Below, in pieces: positions 1-8,678 of a stretch of DNA of 64,000 nucleotides. Position numbers and translations under genes: made by a program. The first letter of the stretch is position 1. Each line of letters starts with the position of its first letter. The notes under the pieces were generated by a model, which did not search any database, was not told the DNA's origin, and was given only the letters and a program-made list of their open reading frames with translations. This DNA is from Roseihalotalea indica (lineage in GTDB: Bacteria; Bacteroidota; Bacteroidia; Cytophagales; Cyclobacteriaceae), in NCBI RefSeq assembly GCF_022458895.1, contig NZ_JAINFL010000005.1:434001-498000 (forward strand). The letters run 5' to 3'.

Positions 1-1
1 G

Positions 2-706
2 CGTATCCTAGCAGAGCGGGCCGATACTCTATTGCAGGATGGTCAACTGGCTGAGGCTAAAGTGCTGCTGGATTCTTCCTTAGCTTTTAACCAGGAACCC
101 TATAATGCCAGATTGCTGGGCCAGTATTATGAGCAACAGGAAGACCTTGAGGCCGCGGTCTTCAGCTACGAACAGAGCATAGCCCTAGGGCAGGAAGCCG
201 ACTCTGCCTATCAGGATGCCGAGACAACCCAGCGCTTGAATGATTTAAACGCAGAACTGACCCGGAGGGAAGAAATAGCCCGAAAAGAAGAGGAAGCGCG
301 GAAAAATGCCGCCAGCTATCGGTTTGAGGAAGTTTCTGCCAGTTATAAGCGAGGCAATAATGCCCTGGTTAGCTGGGAAGCTCCTGCTGATGAGCCTGTA
401 ACTTTAACACTATTTCAAAATGGGCAGCAGAAGCAGATTTTGAGGCAGGACTACTACGCAGATGAATATAACTGGAGTATCCCTAAAAATACCAAACCAG
501 GCAAAGGGTACTCCTTGCAGATTGATGCAACGGAAAATAACATACAAGTGACAAGCCCCACTTTCACTATTAAGCGGAAGTTTCCAATTGCACTGCGGGT
601 AGGTTTGGTGGTTGGAGCTGGAGTGGCTGCTTACCTGCTTTGGCCAGATACGGTAGAAGATGGATTGCTGCCGGATCCACCTTCAGTAGGCACGCCTGAA
701 CAGTAG
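2..706 (+). CDS. TPR repeat membrane protein, 5' end missing
   Basis: The reading frame is open to the left edge of the window (codons from base 2), so this is the C-terminal part of a longer protein. The visible part begins with two TPR-like helical units (roughly bases 2-200), followed by a charged K/E/R-rich coiled-coil linker (about 245-310). A beta-rich domain follows (about 325-570) with the pattern of the Kre9/KNH Ser-Thr-rich family, centred on VSWEAPADE and YNWSIPKNTKPGKGYSLQID. One hydrophobic helix (about 592-654) and a short acidic tail close the protein. This suggests a membrane-anchored TPR scaffold. The T9SS cargo gene begins 21 bases downstream on the same strand, so the two are probably co-transcribed. 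No enzymatic motif is visible and the specific function is unknown. Confidence 0.75.
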   Translation, partial: RILAERADTLLQDGQLAEAKVLLDSSLAFNQEPYNARLLGQYYEQQEDLEAAVFSYEQSIALGQEADSAYQDAETTQRLNDLNAELTRREEIARKEEEARKNAASYRFEEVSASYKRGNNALVSWEAPADEPVTLTLFQNGQQKQILRQDYYADEYNWSIPKNTKPGKGYSLQIDATENNIQVTSPTFTIKRKFPIALRVGLVVGAGVAAYLLWPDTVEDGLLPDPPSVGTPEQ

Positions 707-727
707 TATCATTTAATTTACACAACG

Positions 728-3700
728 ATGCGTAACAACTACTATAGATATTTTCAGAAACAATGGGTGCTATGTTTGTTGGTTGGGGTCATTCCAATGC
801 TGGCTAGTGCTCAGGATCTCACCCTACAAACCGCAGAGGTGCTGAGCGCTAATTTGGAGGAAGATGATCTGTCCAAAAATTTATTTTCGGAAACCGATAT
901 ACAGGGCAATGTGTATCTGGCCGGAATGTTCAGAGGTTCTACCAACTTTGACCTTCAGGGTGGGAATGTAACCCGATCAAGCAAAGGAGGTAGAGATGGA
1001 TTTATCGCTAAATATACTGCTACAGGAGAACTGGTCTATGTAGTCCAGATTGGGGGAGAGGAAGATGATCAAATCAGCGGAATGACAGTAAACCCTAGTA
1101 CTGGGGTAGCCTATGTCGTGGGCGAATATAAAAAAGCGGCCTCTTTTGGTTCAGATTTCACGATCAATGATAATATCAACTCTTCTACCGATGGTTTTAT
1201 CGTTAGTATCAGCCCCAGCGGATCAGTATCGTTGATTGACCGGGTTGGGGGAAAAAACTTTCAGTCTGTGGAAGCAGTGGTGCTGGATGGTGCAGGTCGT
1301 ATCTACATAGCGGGTCGTTTTTCTTTGGAGTTGCGTTTTGATAGCAGTTCCAATTCAGAAGATATTCCCATCACTAATGGTTCTGATGTATTTATAGCTA
1401 GCTATGAAACCAGTGGCGTACAAAGTATGCAGATTGTGGCTGCCCGTGGTGAAGACAACGAAACAGTCAACAATATTTTTCTGGATGATCAGAATGCTAT
1501 TACCGCTGTTGGGAATTTTGTGAGTGAAACGATGTTTGATCCTGAGTCAAATGCCTCGGTTACAAGTGAAGGAGAAAATGATGTGTACATGGCAAAATAT
1601 ACGAGCCAGGGAAAATTCACGTTTGTTCGCACCATTCAGGGCTCGGGAAATATTGCGCTCAAAGGAGCAGACACTGATGAAAACCATAATGTGTACCTGG
1701 GAGGTAGGTTTGAAAGTGATATTCTACCAGAAGGATCAAGTGAAGTGATCGATCATGGTAACAACCAGGATATCTTTTTGGTAAAATATGATAAAAACGG
1801 AGCCTTCCGAAACAAAACAGCAATCACCGGCAATGGGTATGATGAACCGCGTGATCTTAAATTTTCTGATAATAGAGTTTATCTAACGGGTCTGTTTCAG
1901 AACGATCTTTTTGAAGGCGATCTTAATGCTGAAAATAATCTTGACGTTTTCCTGGCCACATTTAATACGGAACTAATTGTGCAGAAAAAATGGGCTTTTA
2001 CTGGCAACGGACGGAATCAGGGAGGTGGGATTACTAACTCACTGGCTGCTACGTACTTGTCAGGCTTTGTTGCTACTCAGATCAAGCTCGACCCAAATTC
2101 ATCTCAGGTAACTGGCAACTCATCTGGAAAATCAGGGATTTTTCTTGCAAAATATATAAACTCGAATGCTCTGCCTCAAATAACAGATGTTACCAGAGAA
2201 GAAGGTAAGCTGACTATTGTAGGTAGCAATTTTACTAATAATCTTGAACGAATTACAGTACTCGTAGAGAATAGCGAGGGTGCGCTAGTAACTACTTCCG
2301 ATGTAAGCGTGAATGGTGCGGGTACGGAAATTAGCGCTACTGCAAGTGGGTTGGTAGCAGGAGAATATACCGTGCAGGTCATCGTTAGTGGAGAACCCTC
2401 CAATGAAGTATCATTGGTTGTGCCCGCTAACCCGGAGATTACGAGTGTGACGGTCAACGAAAATCTGCTTACAATCACCGGAGCTAACTTTAAAAGTGCA
2501 ACTGAGTCTACTACCGTAACTCTAATGGATGAAAATGACAACCCAGTTACCGTGAGTGATGTAACAGTTAATGACGGTGGAACGGAGATTACCGCTACTG
2601 CCACCCTGGGAGAAGGAACATACCAGGTTATTGTCGGAGTAGGTGATTTGGAAAGTACGCCTTTTGAGTTTTCAGTTGATCCTGATTTTACGGGTCCGGA
2701 CATCACTGATGCTACCATAGAAAGTGGAGTTTTAACAATTACCGGCACCAATTTAGGTAGTGATACTTTCCCACCTTCGGTCGTGTTAACATACGGAGAG
2801 AGTACTACCGTTTCTCTTACTAACGTGGAGTATAATTCAGATGGAACCCAGGTTACTGCATCCGTTGCTAGTGAAGAGCCAGGCAGTTATACCGTAGATA
2901 TTACAGTAAATGATATCTCTGATGAATTTACATTTACGCTGGATGCAACTACCCCTGACCCACCGGTAATAACGGATGCTTTCATACAGGAGGGAGCGTT
3001 AACCGTTAAGGGTAGTAATTTGGGAAGTGATGCTTTTCCTCCCACAGTAACGCTTAATTACGAAGTCAACACGTCAATTCCTCTTACCGAGGTAACCTAT
3101 AATGAGGCAGGCACTCAGATAACGGCTAACGTAGCAAGCGAAGAGGTAGGAGATTATAGTGTAGTGGTTACTGTAAATAGTAAATCAGCTCAATTCTCTT
3201 TCAGCATCGTTTCCGAAGGCGATCCTACCATCTCAAATGCTCTATGGAATGAAAATGATCAGTTGATTATTGAAGGAGAGAATTTTGGCAGTGATAATAG
3301 TATAATCACGGTACGCATCCTGGGAGAAAATGATAATGTACTGGCTGAGTTTACCGAACCTACGCTGAATGAAAGCGGTACCGAAATACAAGTTACCCCT
3401 GAAGAACCACTCTCTCCCGGCGACTATGTAGTGCAACTGATTATTGCTGATACCGAACTGCAACGTAGCTTTATAGTTCCTGACGAAGCAAAAAGTCCAC
3501 CAGTGATTGAGGTTTCATTTCAGCCTCTGTTAGAGGAAGGAATAGCCAGCGCCGATGTTAGCATAGAAGTGACCGATGACAAGCCGGGAACTACAGTTAC
3601 CTTATATTATTTGGGAATCCGGGATGATCCGGCAAGCGTAAACTGGCAGGAACAGGCGGTAGGTACAACGAGTCAGGCAAACGAAACCCTCACGGCTACT

Positions 3701-5137
3701 TTAAATGAAACTGATTTTGATGAATTAGGACTACAGTTTTATATGGAAGCATTAGATTCAGATGGGCTGACGAACACTGCAATTCAGATAAATCGCATCT
3801 ATCGTAGTTATTCGGATACACAGCCACTGCGCGCCTCAATCCTTAAACAAGCTACCGAACCCTTTGATAATCAGGATTATCAATTGATATCTTTACCTTT
3901 ACAGGTAGATAACATTGCTACCGCATTTGAAGAATTTGGTGCGGCTGATCCCAAGGTCTGGCGGATATTCCGTTTGCAGAGTGGGCAGTACCAGGAATTT
4001 GGAAGAGCCTTTAAAGAAAGCCCTTCCTGGTCAGGTGCCACGCAACTAGGTCAAGGGTATATGTTGATTTACAAGCCAGACACCAGCGTAGCCGTTGAAG
4101 GAAGCGTTGCCAACGTCCGCCTCGATGAGCCAGTGTCTATTACGTTGGAACCCAAGGCAAACTTCATTGGCAATCCATATACGTTTCCGGTGAATTGGGA
4201 TGATGTCATTGCCCACAACGAGAATCTGGGCGTGATCGTAAAAGGTATTAAAAAATTTAACGGAAATTTCGCACAGGAAAATACTTCAGCAACGCTAAAT
4301 CCCTTCGAAGGAGCCCTGATTTTCAATGATAGTGAGCAGTCTGTAGAAATTGAGATTCCCATCGGAACTTCTTCTACAACCGGAAGCCGATCAGAAAAAA
4401 ATAGCGTAAGCAATAAGCTTTCTTCACCAAACTGGAAAATGCCATTGCAACTTGGTGTGGATGGAAGTCAAACGATGGCCTTCGGGGGTATTGGTATGCA
4501 TGAGCAAGCCCACGAAAGTGCTGACCGGATGGACGATTACACTCCGCCGAGACTCTCGGATTACGTGGAGATGAACTTTACGCATCCTGAATTTTTCATG
4601 CCAAACTTTGCCGTAGACATTGTACCTCCGGCAACCGAGCATATCTGGCCGCTAGAAGTAGCGACTAGTTTCAACGGTAAGCCCCATACAATATCCTGGG
4701 AACCTATCAACACGTCAGGCCAGGATGATAAACTCTTTTTAGTGGATAAGACCAACGGGCAGGTGGTTGATATGGATAAAAAAACCAGTTACTCATTTAC
4801 GGTAAATGGTACTCATGCGCTGGAAATTATGTTGGGCAGTGAGGAGATGCTGGCAGACCATTTGGGTGAAGCTTTTATGTCGGTAGGTGCTCCGTATCCT
4901 AATCCAGTGGTAGAGACACTGTATATCCCGGTTTATTCTTCAAGTGCCGAAACGGTGACGGTAAGGGTATTTGATGCCACAGGACACCTGTTGGAGCTGA
5001 AAGAGTACGCTTTATCCAGAGGGGCGCATGAATTAGCGTGGGAAATAAAGCAAACCAGTCAAAAGCAGGGATTGTACTTATATCAGGTAAGCACCTCAAG
5101 CAAATTGCTAGGGCGCGGTAAGATTGTTGTTCAATAA
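728..5137 (+). CDS. T9SS-exported SBBP / IPT-repeat protein with C-terminal sorting domain
   Basis: This is a 1469-residue secreted protein. It starts with a typical signal peptide ending in MLASAQD. Residues about 45-475 form a beta-propeller of SBBP type, with repeated units such as GGRDGFIAKYTATGELVYV and QDIFLVKYDKNGAF. Five IPT/TIG-like Ig repeats follow, starting near residues 482, 569, 657, 745 and 833, each opening with a P-x-I-x-[DSN] strand and containing an LTI-x-G-x-N-[FL] turn. Residues about 930-1380 are further beta-rich domains. The last 80 residues (from YPNPVVETLYIPV) are a type A T9SS C-terminal sorting domain, so the protein should cross the outer membrane by T9SS and stay at the surface or be released. 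The stop lies 1 base before the convergent pyrB stop. The substrate is unknown; an adhesin or structural surface protein is the best guess. Confidence 0.88.
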   Translation: MRNNYYRYFQKQWVLCLLVGVIPMLASAQDLTLQTAEVLSANLEEDDLSKNLFSETDIQGNVYLAGMFRGSTNFDLQGGNVTRSSKGGRDGFIAKYTATGELVYVVQIGGEEDDQISGMTVNPSTGVAYVVGEYKKAASFGSDFTINDNINSSTDGFIVSISPSGSVSLIDRVGGKNFQSVEAVVLDGAGRIYIAGRFSLELRFDSSSNSEDIPITNGSDVFIASYETSGVQSMQIVAARGEDNETVNNIFLDDQNAITAVGNFVSETMFDPESNASVTSEGENDVYMAKYTSQGKFTFVRTIQGSGNIALKGADTDENHNVYLGGRFESDILPEGSSEVIDHGNNQDIFLVKYDKNGAFRNKTAITGNGYDEPRDLKFSDNRVYLTGLFQNDLFEGDLNAENNLDVFLATFNTELIVQKKWAFTGNGRNQGGGITNSLAATYLSGFVATQIKLDPNSSQVTGNSSGKSGIFLAKYINSNALPQITDVTREEGKLTIVGSNFTNNLERITVLVENSEGALVTTSDVSVNGAGTEISATASGLVAGEYTVQVIVSGEPSNEVSLVVPANPEITSVTVNENLLTITGANFKSATESTTVTLMDENDNPVTVSDVTVNDGGTEITATATLGEGTYQVIVGVGDLESTPFEFSVDPDFTGPDITDATIESGVLTITGTNLGSDTFPPSVVLTYGESTTVSLTNVEYNSDGTQVTASVASEEPGSYTVDITVNDISDEFTFTLDATTPDPPVITDAFIQEGALTVKGSNLGSDAFPPTVTLNYEVNTSIPLTEVTYNEAGTQITANVASEEVGDYSVVVTVNSKSAQFSFSIVSEGDPTISNALWNENDQLIIEGENFGSDNSIITVRILGENDNVLAEFTEPTLNESGTEIQVTPEEPLSPGDYVVQLIIADTELQRSFIVPDEAKSPPVIEVSFQPLLEEGIASADVSIEVTDDKPGTTVTLYYLGIRDDPASVNWQEQAVGTTSQANETLTATLNETDFDELGLQFYMEALDSDGLTNTAIQINRIYRSYSDTQPLRASILKQATEPFDNQDYQLISLPLQVDNIATAFEEFGAADPKVWRIFRLQSGQYQEFGRAFKESPSWSGATQLGQGYMLIYKPDTSVAVEGSVANVRLDEPVSITLEPKANFIGNPYTFPVNWDDVIAHNENLGVIVKGIKKFNGNFAQENTSATLNPFEGALIFNDSEQSVEIEIPIGTSSTTGSRSEKNSVSNKLSSPNWKMPLQLGVDGSQTMAFGGIGMHEQAHESADRMDDYTPPRLSDYVEMNFTHPEFFMPNFAVDIVPPATEHIWPLEVATSFNGKPHTISWEPINTSGQDDKLFLVDKTNGQVVDMDKKTSYSFTVNGTHALEIMLGSEEMLADHLGEAFMSVGAPYPNPVVETLYIPVYSSSAETVTVRVFDATGHLLELKEYALSRGAHELAWEIKQTSQKQGLYLYQVSTSSKLLGRGKIVVQ

Positions 5138-5138
5138 G

Positions 5139-6092
5139 CTAAACAGCTTCTCTCTTTTGCGAGGCCAACAGGTAGAGCACAGCCATACGGACAGCCACTC
5201 CGTTTTCTACCTGCTCTAAGATAATGGAGTGCTCAGAGTCAGCCACATCACTGTTGAGCTCTACCCCGCGGTTAATCGGTCCGGGGTGCATAATAGTGAT
5301 GGGTTTATCCAGGCTATCCAGCAATTCTCGGTTCACTCCGTAGTAAAGAGAATACTCCCGCAGTGAAGGGAAATATTTAACTTGCTGACGTTCTAACTGA
5401 ATGCGTAAAATATTGGCAATGTCGCACCATTGTAGTGCTTCGCGAATGTCTAGTGAGGCTTTTACTCCCAGCTGAGTAATGTACTTGGGTAGGAGAGTGG
5501 CCGGCCCGCATACCATTACTTCGGCACCCAGTTTTTGCAAAGCAAAGATATTAGAGAGAGCCACCCGCGAGTGCATGATATCTCCTACGATAACGACTTT
5601 TTTTCCTTCTACCTGCCCAAATTTTGAGCGGATAGAATAACTGTCAAGCAAAGCCTGGGTCGGGTGTTCGTGGGTACCGTCTCCGGCATTAATTACGTTA
5701 GCATTAATATGGCGAGCCAGAAAATGAGGCGCTCCCGGGCTGGCATGGCGCATCACCACCATGTCTACTTTCATGGCCAGAATATTATTAACCGTATCCA
5801 GCAGGGTTTCGCCTTTTTTGACCGAGCTGGAAGAAGAAGAAAAATTTACCACATCGGCGGAGAGCCTTTTTTCGGCCAGCTCAAACGAAAGGCGAGTACG
5901 GGTAGAATTTTCAAAGAAGACATTGGCAATGGTAATATCCCGTAAGGAAGGAACCTTCTTTATCGGGCGGTTAAGTACTTCTTTGAAGTTATCAGCTGTG
6001 GCAAAAATCAGTTCAAGCTCCTCTCGCGTTAAATCTTTGATTCCCAGTAGATGAGGGCTGCGTAGTGTTTGTATGGGAGTGTCGGTAGCCAT
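5139..6092 (-). CDS. pyrB: aspartate carbamoyltransferase catalytic subunit
   Basis: This enzyme condenses carbamoyl phosphate with L-aspartate, the committed step of pyrimidine synthesis, in the cytoplasm. The carbamoyl-phosphate loop FFENSTRTRLSFE lies near residue 63, with HEHPTQALLD and the aspartate-domain motif IMHPGPINRG further on. Length (317 residues) is normal for the catalytic chain; no regulatory pyrI is adjacent. I chose the ATG at 6092 (MATDTPIQ) over the ATG at 6125: the upstream start would overlap the end of pyrR by 28 bases, and family N-termini begin close to the HLLGIKDL motif. From 6092 the gene starts 5 bases after the pyrR stop, the usual layout of a pyrRB operon. Regulation is probably shared with pyrR. 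The stop nearly touches that of the convergent T9SS cargo gene. Confidence 0.96.
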   Translation of the reverse strand: MATDTPIQTLRSPHLLGIKDLTREELELIFATADNFKEVLNRPIKKVPSLRDITIANVFFENSTRTRLSFELAEKRLSADVVNFSSSSSSVKKGETLLDTVNNILAMKVDMVVMRHASPGAPHFLARHINANVINAGDGTHEHPTQALLDSYSIRSKFGQVEGKKVVIVGDIMHSRVALSNIFALQKLGAEVMVCGPATLLPKYITQLGVKASLDIREALQWCDIANILRIQLERQQVKYFPSLREYSLYYGVNRELLDSLDKPITIMHPGPINRGVELNSDVADSEHSIILEQVENGVAVRMAVLYLLASQKREAV

Positions 6093-6097
6093 TCTCG

Positions 6098-6646
6098 TTA
6101 ATTCGTTGCTTTTGAGGTGATCCATACACCGTCTTCATTGTTCTGTTCATCCCACTCTACCAGCACCCGCTGCGAGTCGATAGTATTAACCGCCCGGCCT
6201 ACGTAGTCTGGCTCAATTGGCAGATGGCGGGTATACTTACGATTGATGAGCACCATGAGCTCAACCTTGCGGGGACGGCCGAACGTCACCATCGCATCCA
6301 GGGCTGCCCGCACCGAGCGCCCGGTATACAGTACATCATCCAATAAAATGACGTTTTTGTCTTCTACCAGAAAGGGAACCACAGTTTTGTTAGGAGTCAA
6401 GGGCGAGTCGCGGCGGCGGAAGTCATCCCGGTGAAAGGTGGTGTCCAGATAACCTTTGTCTACTTTTTTGTCCAGAATGGTTTCCAGACGTTGCTGAATC
6501 CGGTCGGCAAAAAAGATGCCTCGGGGTTGCAGCCCTAATAGGACCGTATTAGAAAATTGAGCGTGATTTTCTATAAGCTGATGACACAGCCGGTGTAGCA
6601 TGACATCCAGCAGGGGGGCACTGATAATACATTTACGTTCCTCCAT
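6098..6646 (-). CDS. pyrR: bifunctional pyr operon regulator / uracil phosphoribosyltransferase PyrR
   Basis: This 182-residue protein belongs to the type I phosphoribosyltransferase family. The PRPP-binding motif NVILLDDVLYTGRSVRAAL is at residues about 98-116, and the N-terminal VLLGLQPRGIFFADRI segment is typical of PyrR. In Gram-positive bacteria PyrR binds pyr mRNA leaders in response to UMP and attenuates transcription, with weak uracil phosphoribosyltransferase activity; whether the RNA-binding role holds in Bacteroidota cannot be told from sequence. The gene lies immediately upstream of pyrB in an evident operon. About 120-185 bases upstream lies a hairpin-rich stretch (see 6768-6830). 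Confidence 0.95.
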   Translation of the reverse strand: MEERKCIISAPLLDVMLHRLCHQLIENHAQFSNTVLLGLQPRGIFFADRIQQRLETILDKKVDKGYLDTTFHRDDFRRRDSPLTPNKTVVPFLVEDKNVILLDDVLYTGRSVRAALDAMVTFGRPRKVELMVLINRKYTRHLPIEPDYVGRAVNTIDSQRVLVEWDEQNNEDGVWITSKATN

Positions 6647-6767
6647 GCAGTGAACATTAATTGACGCCGCAAGGTAAGGACAAGGATTGAATGATGGAAA
6701 ATTTGATTGAGTTTTCTATAACAAAAGAAATTATTCAAATTTTCTAGTAAAGACGAATAGAAAGGAG

Positions 6768-6845
6768 ACGGTCTGCGAAAGACCGTGCGAGGCTGCCACC
6801 GCCTCCGGTAATGTTTATAAGACTTTCGCAAGGAAAGCGGCTTCT
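6768..6845 (-). promoter_or_regulatory. structured region upstream of pyrR, possible leader attenuator or repeat element
   Basis: Read on the minus strand, a 7-bp hairpin (6780-6786 with 6768-6774, stem ACGGTCT/AGACCGT, loop TTCGC) is followed by a pyrimidine-rich stretch. Its CTTTCGCA segment (6774-6781) can pair instead with TGCGAAAG at 6823-6830, so two structures compete, as in attenuators. A 5-bp hairpin GAGGC/GCCTC lies between them. However, the part from 6801 to 6845 (GCCTCCGG, then ATAAGACTTTCG, then GGCTTCT) also resembles a second site at 23517-23555, which points to a dispersed repeat. The structure could also simply end transcription of the upstream minus-strand gene. Confidence 0.35.
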
Positions 6846-6901
6846 GAGATGCTTATCAGAATAAACCTGGCAACAGTAGAGGCCGACGGAAGTACATGAC
6901 A

Positions 6902-8419
6902 CTAGTTATACGCTACCTTATTAATGAAAAACACCTTTCGGCTGGAACTCAGACCGGAATCAGCAATAGAACGAATATCCTGAGTACCATGTACATAAAA
7001 ATATTCGTCATACCATTTCTGGATGCCAAACACCTCCTTATCGTTCTTTTTTACCTCATCAGCCGGGTTGGGAAGTTCGACCTCACTAGTTACCAAATCC
7101 TGCACCTCACCGTTATCCCGGATTACTTTAGAGGTAATCTCTCCTTCATAAGAATACATTAGTACTACCCGGTCTTTCTGGGCGGTAATATGGACTAGCT
7201 GCTTAAGTTGCATACTTTTGGCATTGTCCAGCTTAAATGCGTGGTCCCATAGCAGGTCACCTTTCTTGTCGAAGCAAACAGCGATGGCATGGGTGTAGCG
7301 GTAGCCATCAAAATACATATTATTGTAGCGGGATGAACCGTAGCCATAAAAACCACTGTAATAGTAGCTGTTATATTTAGGGTAATAGGCTTCACCCAGC
7401 ATAATGTATTTATCACCATCAGCAACCAGTTCGTGCACTACCATTCGGTAATTAAGGCGAATTTTGCGGCCTTCTTGCTTCCGGCGTTCCAGTCGACGCT
7501 TTACGCGCTCTTCCCGGCGTTCGCGCATGTATCCGAAAAAGTTCTCCAGATCGGCGTAGTTATAATATCGAATTTGCTGCTCGCCATCCGGCGCTAAGGA
7601 GGCAATGAACAGACCTCGGGAATAACGCGAACGTTTAGGGCCATAGGTACCGGCCAAAAACTGCCTTTGCCCGTCAAATTCCGTAACCTGAGCATCCAGC
7701 AAATTGCGCCTGCCTTGGGGATCTAAAGGAGTGCTTTGCAGCAAGTTACTGTACTGGTCATAGGCTTTCACCGTTACGGTTTTGATCTTATCGGGAGTGG
7801 TTTCAGCAATCAGCACATCAAATGTGTTATCGGTTTTATTCGGGATGATGTCTATGATCTCCCCATTCTCCCGGTAAATATCGGGTAGCACTTTTATTTT
7901 ACGTAGCAACATATCATAGTGAACCACCACCGGCTTGTAGTTTACATTCCCGCCCAGCACTACCGTTTGGCCAATGATCTCAAAAAACTCCAGATTTACG
8001 GGCACAATCCGCCGAATGGTGTGGTAAGAGGTATCACCTGAAGCTACTTCCAGGTTCATCATTTCCATGGCTTTGTCCTGATACTGCCCTTTCTGGAACA
8101 ATACGCACAGTTGCCCCCGATCATAATCATAACCTCTGAGGGTAAGAAGGCTGCTGAGAGCATAAGAGCGCTTCCACTTCTCCTGTAAGTCGGTATCATA
8201 ATAGATAAACTCCCAAAGTTTTGTGCCATCTCGTTGCCGTTCTTCGTTTTCACGAAACAGCATTAGCCCCCGGTCTTCGGCGGAGACGACGACGAAATCA
8301 TTACTGCTTTTATCTATTTCAATCTCAATACGTTCGGGTTGCACAATTTGGGCAAGTCCGGTCACTGACAATCCCAGAAAATAACCAATCGCAACGCTTA
8401 AGTAAATCCATCTATTCAT
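6902..8419 (-). CDS. secreted protein of unknown function
   Basis: This is a 505-residue protein when started at the ATG at 8419 (MNRWIYLSVAIGYFLGL), which gives a clean signal peptide ending near GLAQ. The ATG at 8461 adds 14 residues that would spoil it. The mature part is mostly beta-strands with propeller-like repeats (LTLRGYDYDRGQLCVLFQKG, FDGQRQFLAGTYGPKRSR), a very basic stretch rich in R, E and K (about residues 305-335), and a Tyr/Ser/Gly-rich segment (YYSGFYGYGSSRYNNMYFDG) near residue 365. No catalytic motif is visible. The protein is probably periplasmic or at the outer membrane. It is upstream of pyrR on the same strand but 255 bases away, so it is probably a separate unit. Confidence 0.75.
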   Translation of the reverse strand: MNRWIYLSVAIGYFLGLSVTGLAQIVQPERIEIEIDKSSNDFVVVSAEDRGLMLFRENEERQRDGTKLWEFIYYDTDLQEKWKRSYALSSLLTLRGYDYDRGQLCVLFQKGQYQDKAMEMMNLEVASGDTSYHTIRRIVPVNLEFFEIIGQTVVLGGNVNYKPVVVHYDMLLRKIKVLPDIYRENGEIIDIIPNKTDNTFDVLIAETTPDKIKTVTVKAYDQYSNLLQSTPLDPQGRRNLLDAQVTEFDGQRQFLAGTYGPKRSRYSRGLFIASLAPDGEQQIRYYNYADLENFFGYMRERREERVKRRLERRKQEGRKIRLNYRMVVHELVADGDKYIMLGEAYYPKYNSYYYSGFYGYGSSRYNNMYFDGYRYTHAIAVCFDKKGDLLWDHAFKLDNAKSMQLKQLVHITAQKDRVVLMYSYEGEITSKVIRDNGEVQDLVTSEVELPNPADEVKKNDKEVFGIQKWYDEYFYVHGTQDIRSIADSGLSSSRKVFFINKVAYN

Positions 8420-8666
8420 AAAAATGGGCTGTGTAAAGTGGTATTTACTACTACAACACAAAAAGGGTATAAAGAAATTTACTGAAATTTGAAATATTTT
8501 AAAAGAAGAAAAGAGAGAAAGGTTTAAGGTTGGAATAGTTGAAGGTTTAAAGGGTTTTTATTGCAAAAAAATCAGTGTCAGTAGTTTGACGATAGATCCG
8601 GGCAAAGAATTTTAGCATATCCGTTAATCACTCATTAAACCTTCGATACTTCTTTCTATCAACCCT

Positions 8667-8674
8667 TATATTTG
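8667..8674 (+). promoter_or_regulatory. Bacteroidota -7 box for the GT9 gene
   Basis: TATATTTG matches the Bacteroidota -7 consensus TAnnTTTG exactly and ends 4 bases before the ATG at 8679, so the transcript would be nearly leaderless. No convincing TTTG -33 box is seen at the right distance; only TTCG lies near 8642. The call therefore rests mainly on the -7 match. Confidence 0.45.
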
Positions 8675-8678
8675 CCGC

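Noticed and set aside
2176..2751. 191-codon minus-strand frame opposite the IPT repeats
   Set aside because: It is a shadow of the repetitive Thr/Val-rich coding sequence of the T9SS cargo gene; its Val/Ser/Thr composition mirrors that gene.
6571..6831. 86-codon minus-strand frame overlapping the pyrR start
   Set aside because: It overlaps pyrR in another frame and runs through the hairpin region; composition is not protein-like.
6896..7162. 88-codon plus-strand frame
   Set aside because: It lies opposite the 3' end of the secreted unknown protein, which has better coding character.
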